Below the pieces are notes generated by a model. It was given only the letters and a program-made list of their open reading frames with translations, was not told the origin of the DNA and did no database searches. A stretch of DNA of 64,000 bases from Rhizobium leguminosarum (GTDB lineage Bacteria > Pseudomonadota > Alphaproteobacteria > Rhizobiales > Rhizobiaceae): NCBI RefSeq assembly GCF_001679785.1, contig NZ_CP016287.1:930001-994000 (forward strand), in the 5' to 3' direction. Below are positions 26,174 to 34,299 of the stretch, piece after piece. Both the position numbers and the translations under genes were made by a program. Position 1 is the first letter of the stretch. Each line of letters starts with the position of its first letter.

Positions 26174-27190
26174 CTAAGCCGACTGCCTCGCGACGATTTC
26201 GAAATCGATTTCAATCATGGGCTCGACAGTCTCGCCAGAGATTTTTCTTAATATCGACCGCGCGGCCTTTGTCCCGATCATGCGGCGGTCAATGCGAACT
26301 GTCGTCAGCGACGGATAGGTGTGTGGCGCGAAGTCGAAGTCGCCGAACCCGACAATTGCGACATCCTCCGGCATTCTGCATCCTCTTGCAACCGCTTCCG
26401 TCAGCGCCCCATGCGCCACGACGTCGGAACTTCCAAAGACGGCGAGCGATCCCCTTCCCCGAGCAAGCAAATGCGCCAATGCCTTCCGCCCGTCGCTGAA
26501 AGTAGACGGCGAGTTCATCTCGATATCGGGGATTTCCACCGCCGCGACACCAGAGAGCCGCTTGATGAATCCATCCCTGCGCTGAATGGCGCGAGGATCG
26601 TTCGCGCCGATTTGCGCATAACGATCATAGCCCTTCCTGATAAAGTATTCGGCGACCAAGGCGCCGACCTCATAGTGCGAGAAGCCGACAGCGGTATCGA
26701 GAGGCGACGGCGTGGAATCCCAGATTTCGACGATCGGCAGACCGGCCCCCGTCAACATAGCCCGCGTTTCCTTCAGATGGGTGATGCCGGTCAGGATGAT
26801 GCCGTCGGGCCGCCGCGCCAGGATGGCGCGCGTTAGTTCCATCTCCCGGCGGTGGTCATAACCGGACAGGCCCAGCAGGAGTTGATAGCCTTCCAAGACG
26901 AGTTCTGCATTCAACCCTTCGATCGCCTCGGCGAAGATGGTGCTGGACACCGATGGAACGATCGCCGCAACCAGCCTTGTTCTGCGGGACGCCAGTCCAC
27001 CGGCAAGGAGATTAGGCACATATCCTGTCATGGCGATAACGCGTTCTATAGCTTTAAGCGTCTTTGGCTTCACCAGGCTAGGTGTGTTGATCGCGCGCGA
27101 GACGGTCACCGGCGAGACCCCGGCAAGCCTGGCGATATCCGCCAGCGTCACCGGTCTAGGTAGGCTGCTTCCCTGTCCGGCCATGGTCAT
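26174..27190 (-). CDS. LacI-family transcriptional regulator
   Basis: A 338-residue repressor-type regulator. The HTH VTLADIARLAGVSPVTVSRA with hinge helix NLLAGGLASRRTRLVAAIVP is followed by a periplasmic-binding-like sugar-acid domain (GLNAELVLEGYQLLLGLSGY, RRPDGIILTGITH, DVAIVGFGDFDFAPHTYPSLT). The start at 27190 has GAGG six bases upstream. Two other in-frame ATGs (27184 and 27196) and a longer frame to 27265 are possible. It is divergent from the TctCBA transporter, with a LacI-type operator between them, so it most likely controls those genes and its own. Confidence 0.9.
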   Translation of the reverse strand: MTMAGQGSSLPRPVTLADIARLAGVSPVTVSRAINTPSLVKPKTLKAIERVIAMTGYVPNLLAGGLASRRTRLVAAIVPSVSSTIFAEAIEGLNAELVLEGYQLLLGLSGYDHRREMELTRAILARRPDGIILTGITHLKETRAMLTGAGLPIVEIWDSTPSPLDTAVGFSHYEVGALVAEYFIRKGYDRYAQIGANDPRAIQRRDGFIKRLSGVAAVEIPDIEMNSPSTFSDGRKALAHLLARGRGSLAVFGSSDVVAHGALTEAVARGCRMPEDVAIVGFGDFDFAPHTYPSLTTVRIDRRMIGTKAARSILRKISGETVEPMIEIDFEIVARQSA

Positions 27191-27203
27191 CTCCATCCTC
27201 AAA

Positions 27204-27218
27204 TGATTTACGCTTTCA
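27204..27218. promoter_or_regulatory. Possible second LacI-type site near the regulator's own start
   Basis: Read on the minus strand this is TGAAAGCGTAAATCA, which shares the TGAAAGCG half with the operator at 27337 and the outer TCA. It lies about 14 bases upstream of the regulator start, as expected for autorepression. The second half is degenerate. Confidence 0.35.
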
Positions 27219-27336
27219 TTTTGCCGTTTGGCAAGGCTCGCGACAAAAAAAGTTGTCAATCTCACTTAACTGCCAGGAAAGGCTTGCTGATTCATAAGAC
27301 GTCCAAGTCTTGCGAGGCAAGAATTTGATGATAGAA

Positions 27337-27350
27337 TGAAAGCGCTTCCA
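27337..27350. promoter_or_regulatory. LacI/GalR-type operator
   Basis: TGAAAGCGCTTCCA is a palindrome around a central GC with one mismatch and matches the usual CG-centred LacI-family operator. It lies about 70 bases upstream of the tctC start, in the divergent region shared with the LacI gene. Confidence 0.75.
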
Positions 27351-27418
27351 TTTTCCGGTTGAGGAGCCGGAACGGAATTTCACTCGGGCATATGCTTGCC
27401 CAAGCCGGAGGAGAAATC

Positions 27419-28405
27419 ATGCGTTTAATGCGTTTCATCACAGTGGCGGCGATGGCCGCTTCGATCGCTTCCTTAGCCGCAACTGCGGGTAAGGCCCAGG
27501 GCCAGGACTATCCCTCTAAAACAGTGACGGTGATCGTGCCGTTTGCCGCAGGCGGCAATACCGATACCTTCGGCCGCCTCGTGGCCGAACAATTGGGTAA
27601 GCGCCTTGGCCAGCGCTTTATCGTGGAGAACAAGCCGGGAGCCGGCGGCAATGTCGGCCTTGGCGATCTCGCCCGCGCGGAGCCTGATGGCTATACGATC
27701 GGCATGGGCACGGTCAGTTCCAATGCGATCAACCAGACCCTGTTCAAGACCTTGCCCTATGACAAAGAAAAGGGCTTTGCGCCGCTATCGCTGATCGCCC
27801 GGCTGCCGAACGTTCTGGTAGTCAATCCGGAAAAGCTGCCGGTCAATTCCGTGCAGGAACTTATCGAGCTGCTCAAGAAGGAGCCGGGCAAGCATACCTA
27901 TGCCTCGTCTGGCGTCGGCACTTCGATCCATCTCGCCGGCGAACTGCTTGCCACCAAGGCCGGGGTCAAGATCACCCACGTGCCGTACAAGGGCAGCAGC
28001 CAAGCAATCATGGATGTGGTCGCCGGACATATCGATTTCATGTTCGACAACATTCCGACGGCAGCCCAGCAAGTCAAGGCCGGCAAGCTGCGCGCGCTGG
28101 CAGTCACCAGTCTCGACAAGGCATCGCTGCTGCCCGACGTGCCGACTATGGACAGCGTCATTCCGGGATTCGAGGCAACGTCCTGGCACGGCATTTTCGC
28201 ACCGCCAGGCACGCCGCCGGAAATTGTCGAGAGGCTCAGCAAGGAGGTTCAGGCCATCCTTCACGACCCAGCCATGAAGGAGAAGATCGAAGGCATGGGC
28301 GCAACGCCGGTCGGCAGTACCTCGGAAGAGTTTGCGACCTTTATCAAGGGCGAAACCGAAAAATGGGCAGAGGTCATCAAGGCGGCGAACGTCCCGCTGC
28401 AGTGA
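27419..28405 (+). CDS. tctC: Tripartite tricarboxylate transporter substrate-binding protein (TctC/Bug family)
   Basis: A 328-residue exported binding protein. A Sec signal (FITVAAMAASIASLAATAGK, cleavage near AQG) precedes the Bug fold hallmarks YPSKTVTVIVPFAAGGNTDT, VENKPGAGGNVGLGDLARAE and a PDGYTIGMGTVS segment, followed by YKGSSQAIMDVVAGHIDFMF. The start at 27419 has a perfect GGAGGAG site and is 60 bases inside a longer open frame. It is the first gene of the tctCBA operon. In related operons such proteins carry di/tricarboxylates or sugar acids. The LacI regulator and sugar-acid enzyme remnants downstream favour sugar acids. Confidence 0.92.
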   Translation: MRLMRFITVAAMAASIASLAATAGKAQGQDYPSKTVTVIVPFAAGGNTDTFGRLVAEQLGKRLGQRFIVENKPGAGGNVGLGDLARAEPDGYTIGMGTVSSNAINQTLFKTLPYDKEKGFAPLSLIARLPNVLVVNPEKLPVNSVQELIELLKKEPGKHTYASSGVGTSIHLAGELLATKAGVKITHVPYKGSSQAIMDVVAGHIDFMFDNIPTAAQQVKAGKLRALAVTSLDKASLLPDVPTMDSVIPGFEATSWHGIFAPPGTPPEIVERLSKEVQAILHDPAMKEKIEGMGATPVGSTSEEFATFIKGETEKWAEVIKAANVPLQ

Positions 28406-28414
28406 CATTTCCCA

Positions 28415-28439
28415 CCGGCCGGCGCATCGCGCCGGCCGG
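28415..28439 (+). promoter_or_regulatory. Very strong hairpin between tctC and tctB
   Basis: CCGGCCGGCGC (28415-28425) pairs perfectly with GCGCCGGCCGG (28429-28439) around a three-base loop, nine bases past the tctC stop. No T-run follows. It could limit read-through into the permease genes or protect the tctC message. Confidence 0.7.
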
Positions 28440-28452
28440 CGCCTTCTGACCT

Positions 28453-28941
28453 ATGGATCGTAAAGCCATGTTGAAGATTAGAAACGGTCGCGACTTTGTT
28501 GGCGGCGCGGCGATGATCGCCGTTAGCCTAATGTTCATTGGGTTCGGGCGAGAGCTCGATATCGGGAACTCGTTCCAGATGGGACCTGGTTACTTCCCGG
28601 TCATGCTGAGCCTGCTGCTGATCGGCATCGGAGTCCTCATCATGGTTCAGTCTCTGGTCGTTGCCGTCAGGGATGAGCCGGATGCACCGGCAAACTGGAA
28701 AGCCTACATCCTGGTGATCCTGGCGCCAGTCTTGTTCGGCCTGGCGCTCTCGCACCTAGGCCTCGCACCGACCATGTTTTTGATGGTGGGCGCTGTTAGT
28801 TGCGCCAGCAGATATGCCGGGTGGCGCCATTCGATTGCGCTCGCGCTGTTCATGGCGATCAGTTCGGTCGTTCTCTTTACACGGCTCCTGTCGCTTCCCG
28901 TCAGCGCCTTCGGCCCATGGATCCCTTTCCTGGGCAACTGA
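28453..28941 (+). CDS. tctB: Tripartite tricarboxylate transporter TctB family protein
   Basis: A 162-residue membrane protein with four hydrophobic segments. The first contains GGAAMIAVSLMFIGFGRELD, followed by the conserved GNSFQMGPGYFPVMLSLLLI, which marks the TctB family small subunit. The start could also be ATG 28468. No clear ribosome site is visible at either, possibly because the preceding hairpin lies very close. It sits between the binding protein and TctA as usual. Confidence 0.88.
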   Translation: MDRKAMLKIRNGRDFVGGAAMIAVSLMFIGFGRELDIGNSFQMGPGYFPVMLSLLLIGIGVLIMVQSLVVAVRDEPDAPANWKAYILVILAPVLFGLALSHLGLAPTMFLMVGAVSCASRYAGWRHSIALALFMAISSVVLFTRLLSLPVSAFGPWIPFLGN

Positions 28942-28969
28942 CCGATTTATCACCCGCCTGGAGTTTCGT

Positions 28970-30469
28970 ATGGACATCTTTTCCGACCTGTTGCTGGGTG
29001 CCGCCACCGCCTTCCAGCCCGTGAACCTGCTCTATGGCTTCATCGGTTGTCTGCTGGGCACCGCTATCGGCGTGCTGCCGGGTCTCGGGCCGACTGCGAC
29101 GATCGCCATGCTGTTGCCGATCACCTTTGGACTGCAGCCGGAGTCGGCGTTGATTATGCTTGCCGGCATCTTCTATGGCGCCCAGTATGGCGGCTCGACC
29201 ACCGCGATCCTGATCAATCTTCCGGGCGAAAGCTCGTCGGTCGTCACTGCAATCGACGGCTACCAAATGGCGCGCAACGGTCGCGCGGGCGCGGCGTTGG
29301 CAACAGCAGCGCTTGGATCCTTCTTCGCCGGAACGGTCGCGACTTTGCTTCTGGCGGTTGCGGCCCCGCCGCTTGCTGCAGTCGCGCTGAAATTCGGGCC
29401 GGCTGAATATTTCTCTCTCATGATTCTCGGCCTCGTCGCCTCGGTAGCGCTTGCCAGCGGTTCACTCCTAAAGGCGTTTGCGATGATCATTTTCGGCCTA
29501 CTGCTTGGCTCGGTTGGCACCGATGTGGAAAGCGGCATGCAGCGATACATCTTCGGCATTCCAGAGCTTTATGACGGTCTCAATTTCGTCGCAGTCAGCA
29601 TGGGCATATTCGGCATCTGCGAGATCCTCCGCAATCTCGAGAACGAGCATGAGCGTTCGGTCGGAGTGAAGAAAGTTACTGGCCTGATGCTGACCCGCGA
29701 CGATTTCAGGCGCATCCGCGGTCCAGTCCTGCGCGGCACAGCGCTCGGCTCGTTCCTGGGCGTGCTGCCAGGCGGTGGCGCCATGCTATCCTCCTTCGCC
29801 GCCTATGCGCTGGAAAAGCGCATTTCGCCAAACAGGGCCGAATTCGGAAAGGGCGCGATCGAGGCAGTCGCGGCGCCGGAATCCGCCAATAACGCTGGAG
29901 CGCAAACCTCGTTTATTCCTATGCTGACACTTGGCATACCCGGTAACCCGGTCATGGCCCTGATGGTCGGCGCGATGATCATTCAGGGCATTACGCCCGG
30001 CCCCAACGTCATCTCCGAGGAACCCGAACTGTTCTGGGGCATGATCGTGTCCATGTGGTCGGGGAACCTGATGCTTGTCGTCCTGAACCTGCCGCTGATC
30101 GGGCTTTGGGTGCGTATGCTGGCCATTCCCTACCACCTGCTGTTTCCTGCAATCATCGGCTTCTGCTGCATCGGCGCCTATAGCATCAACAACAGCGCCT
30201 TCGACATCTTCATCATGGCAGGCTTCAGCGCGGTCGGTTTTGCGCTCTCCAAGCTGCATTTCGAGCCTGCGCCGCTGCTGTTGGGCTTCATTCTCGGCCC
30301 GATGCTGGAAGAGAATTTGCGCCGCGCCATGCTTATCAGCCAGGGCGATCCGACCATCTTCGTACGAAGCCCGCTTAGCCTGTTGCTCTTGGGGGTGGCG
30401 GTGGTCGTCCTGGGCCTGGTGCTGGCACCCTCGATCAGCCGCAAGCGCGACGAAGCCTTCACGGAATGA
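28970..30469 (+). CDS. tctA: Tripartite tricarboxylate transporter permease TctA
   Basis: A 499-residue large permease starting MDIFSDLLLGAATAFQPVNL. The family signature GCLLGTAIGVLPGLGPTATI and the repeated GIFYGAQYGGSTTAILINLP segment lie near the N-terminus. A second half with MLTLGIPGNPVMALMVGAMI and about ten to twelve membrane segments completes the protein. Length is standard. The start at 28970 is chosen by the family start. A longer frame from 28814 overlaps tctB. Confidence 0.93.
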   Translation: MDIFSDLLLGAATAFQPVNLLYGFIGCLLGTAIGVLPGLGPTATIAMLLPITFGLQPESALIMLAGIFYGAQYGGSTTAILINLPGESSSVVTAIDGYQMARNGRAGAALATAALGSFFAGTVATLLLAVAAPPLAAVALKFGPAEYFSLMILGLVASVALASGSLLKAFAMIIFGLLLGSVGTDVESGMQRYIFGIPELYDGLNFVAVSMGIFGICEILRNLENEHERSVGVKKVTGLMLTRDDFRRIRGPVLRGTALGSFLGVLPGGGAMLSSFAAYALEKRISPNRAEFGKGAIEAVAAPESANNAGAQTSFIPMLTLGIPGNPVMALMVGAMIIQGITPGPNVISEEPELFWGMIVSMWSGNLMLVVLNLPLIGLWVRMLAIPYHLLFPAIIGFCCIGAYSINNSAFDIFIMAGFSAVGFALSKLHFEPAPLLLGFILGPMLEENLRRAMLISQGDPTIFVRSPLSLLLLGVAVVVLGLVLAPSISRKRDEAFTE

Positions 30470-30506
30470 CGCGATGCGAACGTTACTGACACAAGGAAGA
30501 TCTCCG

Positions 30507-31414
30507 ATGACCAGCAATTTGCATAGGGCCCTCACAGGCATCTCCGGCATTCTCGTCACCCCCTATGAGAACGCTGGAGAGGTCGATCCTCGGCGGCAGA
30601 GACCTATCGTGGACAAGGCGATTGCCGCAGGTGTGCACATCCTCGTTGCGAACGGCAATACGAGCGAATTTTACGCACTTGCAGTCGAGGAGGCCGAGAC
30701 TATGGTCGGCGCTTCGGCGGATCATGTGGGTGGCCGCGTTTTGCTGTTGGGGCGGGCGTGGGCAGAGGCGTGCGTGACGCCTGCCGGTTGGCTAGCTAGA
30801 ACCTCAAGGGCAGCAGGGGCATCGGCGTTGATGATCCACCAACCGCCGGATCCATTTTCATCGCCACGCGGCCTGACTGACTATGTCCGGGCAATCGCCG
30901 ATGCCGCAGAAGGACTGCCCATAGTGCTTTATCTGCGCAACGACGCCATCGGCATCAAGGCCATAAGAGAGCTCTGTGAGCTGCCTGCGGTTGTCGGCGT
31001 CAAATGGGCGACGCCCAATCCGCTGAAACTGGCCGAGGCGATCGCCGCCACCGATCCCCACATCGTCTGGGTCGACGGACTGGCGGAGTCTGGGCTCCGG
31101 CCTTCTATGCGGTCTGCGCACGCGGCTTTACGTCCGGCCTCATCAATGTCTGGCCCGAGCGCTCCGTCGCCATTCATTCAGCACTCGAAGCGGGCGACTA
31201 CCGCAAGGCCAACAGCCTGATTCGCGGGAATGAAAGCATTCGAGGAGATCCGCGCCGAGGAATTGAACGGCACCAATGTGACAGGAGTGAAGGCGGCGCT
31301 GGCAGCGATCGGTCATAATTGCGGCGCCACCCGGCCGCCTTCGGCCTGGCCGCTCACTCCATCCCAGCATGCGGACTGCAGGCATTCATCACATCAAACG
31401 AAATCCGGATCTGA
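30507..31414 (+). pseudogene. Dihydrodipicolinate-synthase family gene with three frameshifts
   Basis: Translation from the ATG at 30507 (AAGGAAG site) gives a DHDPS-family TIM barrel: GISGILVTPYENAGEVDPRR, GASALMIHQPPDPFSSPRGL, the Tyr motif IVLYLRN and the Schiff-base lysine in VVGVKWATPNPLKLAEAI. Around 31090 the frame shifts (continuing WAPAFYAVCARGFTSGLINV), again near 31225 (MKAFEEIRAEELNGTNVTGV) and again near 31360, ending AFITSNEIRI and TGA at 31412. Intact relatives dehydrate or cleave sugar acids. The three single-base shifts make this copy inactive unless the sequence is in error. Confidence 0.85.
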
Positions 31415-31451
31415 CCGAAGCCAATGCGTCGAAGACTGGCCGGAGACGTCA

Positions 31452-31815
31452 ATGACACCGAAAAAGACCTACGAGCAACTGCGATCCGCCCGCTGGATGG
31501 TGCCGGACGACCAACGTTCCTTCGGCCACCGTTCGCGGACGATGCAGATGGGCTATGACCCGGCGGACTGGGAGGGACGGCCGATCGTCGCGATCCTCAA
31601 CACTTGGTCTGATGCCCAGCCGTGCCACATGCATTTCAAGGATCGGGTGGAATGGGTAAAACGCGGCGTGCTGCAGGCCGGTAGCTTTCCCGTGGAATTG
31701 CCCGGCGCTGTCGCTCTCGGAAAACTTCGTCAAACCGACCACCATGCTCTATCGCAACTGGCGATCGAGGCGGAAGAGCTGTTGCGCTCGCACCCGGTCG
31801 ACGGCGCCGTTACGC
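31452..31815 (+). pseudogene. IlvD/Edd family dehydratase (arabonate dehydratase-like), N-terminal fragment
   Basis: The first 120 residues match the N-terminus of sugar-acid dehydratases: TYEQLRSARWMVPDD, GHRSRTMQMGY, AILNTWSDAQPCHMHFKDRV with the first iron-sulfur cysteine, then EAEELLRSHPVDGAV. In the middle (31700-31755) two compensating single-base shifts replace the expected ALSLSENFVKPTTMLYRN by an unrelated string. The gene then breaks off before the second cysteine motif, and SsuD-like sequence follows. It therefore lacks over 450 residues and cannot be active. Confidence 0.8.
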
Positions 31816-31822
31816 CGCACAA

Positions 31823-32379
31823 TGCCTTCTAGCCATCCGTGGCTCTATTTCGGAGGTGCCTCCGAGGCTACTGAACGGGTCGTGGCGACCGAGGCCGACG
31901 TGCAGCTCTTCTGGGGCGAACCGCTGGATAGCCTGCGAGAGCGAACCGATCGGCTGAAGTCGCTTAGCAAAGCACTTGATCGCGATCTGCCGCCACCGGA
32001 ATTCGGCTTGAGGATCACCACCCTTGTTCGCGATACGACGGAGCAAGCCTGGGCGGATGCGGAAGCCAAGGTGGCCAAGACGGCGGAGGGAGCGGCGGGA
32101 AGCTGGCAGGATCACCGCCACGGCATTGCCGTTGGTCAGCAACGCCTCCTGGATCTTGCACGGCAAGGCGACGTGCTGGATGACAATCTCTATACGGCGC
32201 CAGGCAAATTCGGTGGAGGCGGAGCGGGAACGACTTGGCTGGTTGGCTCAGCTGAGGATGTTGCGCGATCTTTGCGCAGATATGAAGAGCTTGGGATCAC
32301 CCAGTTTGTGCTCTCAGATACACCATACCTTTCGGAAATTAAATGGCAGGGTCACCAGCTACTTCCGCTTCTAACCTAG
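31823..32379 (+). pseudogene. SsuD-like LLM flavin monooxygenase, C-terminal fragment
   Basis: About 180 residues of the C-terminal half of an alkanesulfonate-monooxygenase-like enzyme: HPWLYFGGASEATERVVATE, then a DVQLFWGEP segment, LYTAPGKFGGGGAGTTWLVG and SEDVARSL-like helices, and the end ITQFVLSDTPYLSEIKWQGH. The N-terminal half with the flavin-site start is missing. The fragment reads in a frame that continues back through the IlvD fragment but without homology there, so a chimeric peptide starting at ATG 31744 or 31819 is possible. It is a deletion or recombination product. Confidence 0.8.
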
Positions 32380-32948
32380 CTGGCCGTTGATAGGACGTGG
32401 CGAGCGCGATGTCCTACCTTGCGCATTTTAGTGGGTGCGTTGCTCGAGCCGGGATCGATTTCTCTCAGTTGCCAGCCGCCTCGAGGAACTGGCCGAAACA
32501 GGCTGATCGCCTCCCTTGATGAAAATTCGAACGCCGGCTGATCCGCTTGCTGTCCTCGCCTCTCTTAATTCCTTCTGCCTCAGCATAGCGCTGTCTACAG
32601 GAGATTCGTCAGACGCAACCTCCGACGTTGGACAAAAAGAGCCGTCAGATGGTCTGCGTTCACCGGTCTCTGGCAAAATGAAGTCAAGGTGCTGGCCCGG
32701 ACATTCGCTGAGTTCATAGACGCGATGACCGACGGTCGCGCCTCCTAGCTGAAAATCGAATATCGTGTCCTCGACCGAGTCAGGCGACGATCGCGCGAAA
32801 TCTATTGTCCTCGCGCGCACGGAGGATTAACAATCATTCCATGAAGCTGCTTGTGTCCACATACGGATATGTCAAGCGCGGGGGCTGGTGGCCTCCGCCG
32901 TCGGAATCTCGGGTTCATACGCGATCCTGAAACCGACGGAGAAATTTC
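32380..32948. other. Gap of about 570 bases without a supported gene
   Basis: A minus-strand frame of 130 codons (32428-32820) spans most of it, but its composition is irregular and no motif is recognised. The last 60 bases before 32949 should contain the promoter of the dioxygenase gene. The ribosome site there is GACGGAG about 8 bases before the ATG. Confidence 0.35.
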
Positions 32949-34052
32949 ATGAATATCGAACGTGTAGAAGCGCGAGGACGCGTTATCGCCGTGCATTGGA
33001 TTGACGGCACCACGTCATTCTATCCAAACCTCTTCCTGCGTGACAACGACCAAAAGGGGTTCCACCCACAGACCGGTGAGCGGCAGTTCGATCTGCTGTG
33101 CGTGCCGCTCGACCTGACAGCCGAAGCGGTCACGCTCGATGGCGACGCCGTTCACATCGATTGGCGAGGAGATCACGACAGAACGACACTGGCCGCTGAT
33201 TGGCTTTACAACCATCGCCCGGGTGTACGCGCGGCCGACCCCGCCGATATAGCCGCCGAGATCTGGGAAGCGGACTTACACATTCCCAAAGTGTCTATCA
33301 GCGATCTCTCGGACGACCACGTCTTCTTCGAGTGGCTTTGCAACACGAAGAGGCACGGTCTTTCGGTGGTCACCGGGCTCGAAGATAACGAGGAAGCAGG
33401 CGTAGCGCTCGGGGAACGCATCGGGTTTCTGAGGCGCACGAATTTCGGCCTTACTTTCCGTGTCGAGACCATTCCCGATCCCAACAATCTTGCGTACACC
33501 TCGCACGCCCTGCCCCTTCATACCGACCTTCCGAACCAGGAGATGCCGCCGGGATACCAATTCCTTCACTGTGTGCGGAACGGCGCGGAAGGCGGCGAAT
33601 CCGTGTTCGCGGACGCTTACATGATTGCCGAGAAGGTCCGCCGTAAGGACGCCGAGGCGTTCCGGCTGCTGACGTCGATACCAATTCCGTACCGCTTCCA
33701 CGATCGCCAATATGATATTCGCGTGCATAGACCGATGGTCAGTGTTGATGAGCGGGACCGCGTTTTCGATGTCCGCTACAGCGCCCATCTCATGGACAGC
33801 TTCGATATACCCGACACCGTGATGGCCGACTACTATGCCGCCTACAGACGGTTCATGGCCGAGACTCGCGACCCGACGAACATCATCACATTCAAAATGA
33901 AGCCTGGAGAGATGGTCGTCTTCGACAACAGGCGGATCCTGCATGGTCGAACCGCTTTCGATCCGATGACAGGTCACCGGCTGCTCAAGGGCTTTTATGT
34001 CGACCGTGGCGAGTTCGACAGCCGGATCAGGATGCTGGCGCGACAAACTTGA
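32949..34052 (+). CDS. Gamma-butyrobetaine hydroxylase-like Fe(II)/2-oxoglutarate dioxygenase
   Basis: A 367-residue protein with an N-terminal DUF971-like zinc/beta domain (residues about 1-90, with WIDGTTSFYPNLFLRDND) and a C-terminal TauD/TfdA catalytic fold. The iron ligands are visible: H191 and D193 in LPLHTDLPNQ, and the distal H332 in NRRILHGRTAF, with the 2-oxoglutarate-binding arginine expected near GHRLLKGFYVDR. This two-domain layout is that of gamma-butyrobetaine and trimethyllysine hydroxylases (carnitine synthesis), but bacterial paralogs act on other quaternary amines. No carnitine genes are adjacent. Confidence 0.85.
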   Translation: MNIERVEARGRVIAVHWIDGTTSFYPNLFLRDNDQKGFHPQTGERQFDLLCVPLDLTAEAVTLDGDAVHIDWRGDHDRTTLAADWLYNHRPGVRAADPADIAAEIWEADLHIPKVSISDLSDDHVFFEWLCNTKRHGLSVVTGLEDNEEAGVALGERIGFLRRTNFGLTFRVETIPDPNNLAYTSHALPLHTDLPNQEMPPGYQFLHCVRNGAEGGESVFADAYMIAEKVRRKDAEAFRLLTSIPIPYRFHDRQYDIRVHRPMVSVDERDRVFDVRYSAHLMDSFDIPDTVMADYYAAYRRFMAETRDPTNIITFKMKPGEMVVFDNRRILHGRTAFDPMTGHRLLKGFYVDRGEFDSRIRMLARQT

Positions 34053-34299
34053 ACGGTTGCGCCGACCCATTCTCATAAAGGCCGGCAATCGCAAACAGCC
34101 AGGCGGCCGACTGCGGGTTCGACGAAGTCATGACCCTCCCGCGCTTACTCAGAGCGCGGCATCGGCCCCGCGGTGCATAGCACACTTGGCATGCTTACAG
34201 CGCTTGATAGCAAGGAAACCGCGGGCACAGCTATCCCCCAGGCGGCTCGCCTTGAAGGGATCGAACCTGGGGCCTGTTTTCATCGACACCGTCGAATTT

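Noticed and set aside
32428..32820. 130-codon minus-strand frame
   Set aside because: No family motif, irregular composition and no ribosome site. Not distinguishable from chance.
34225..34275. tRNA T-arm-like sequence (GGTTCGATCCC on the minus strand)
   Set aside because: The flanking bases do not pair as a T-stem, and no acceptor, D or anticodon arm can be built around it.
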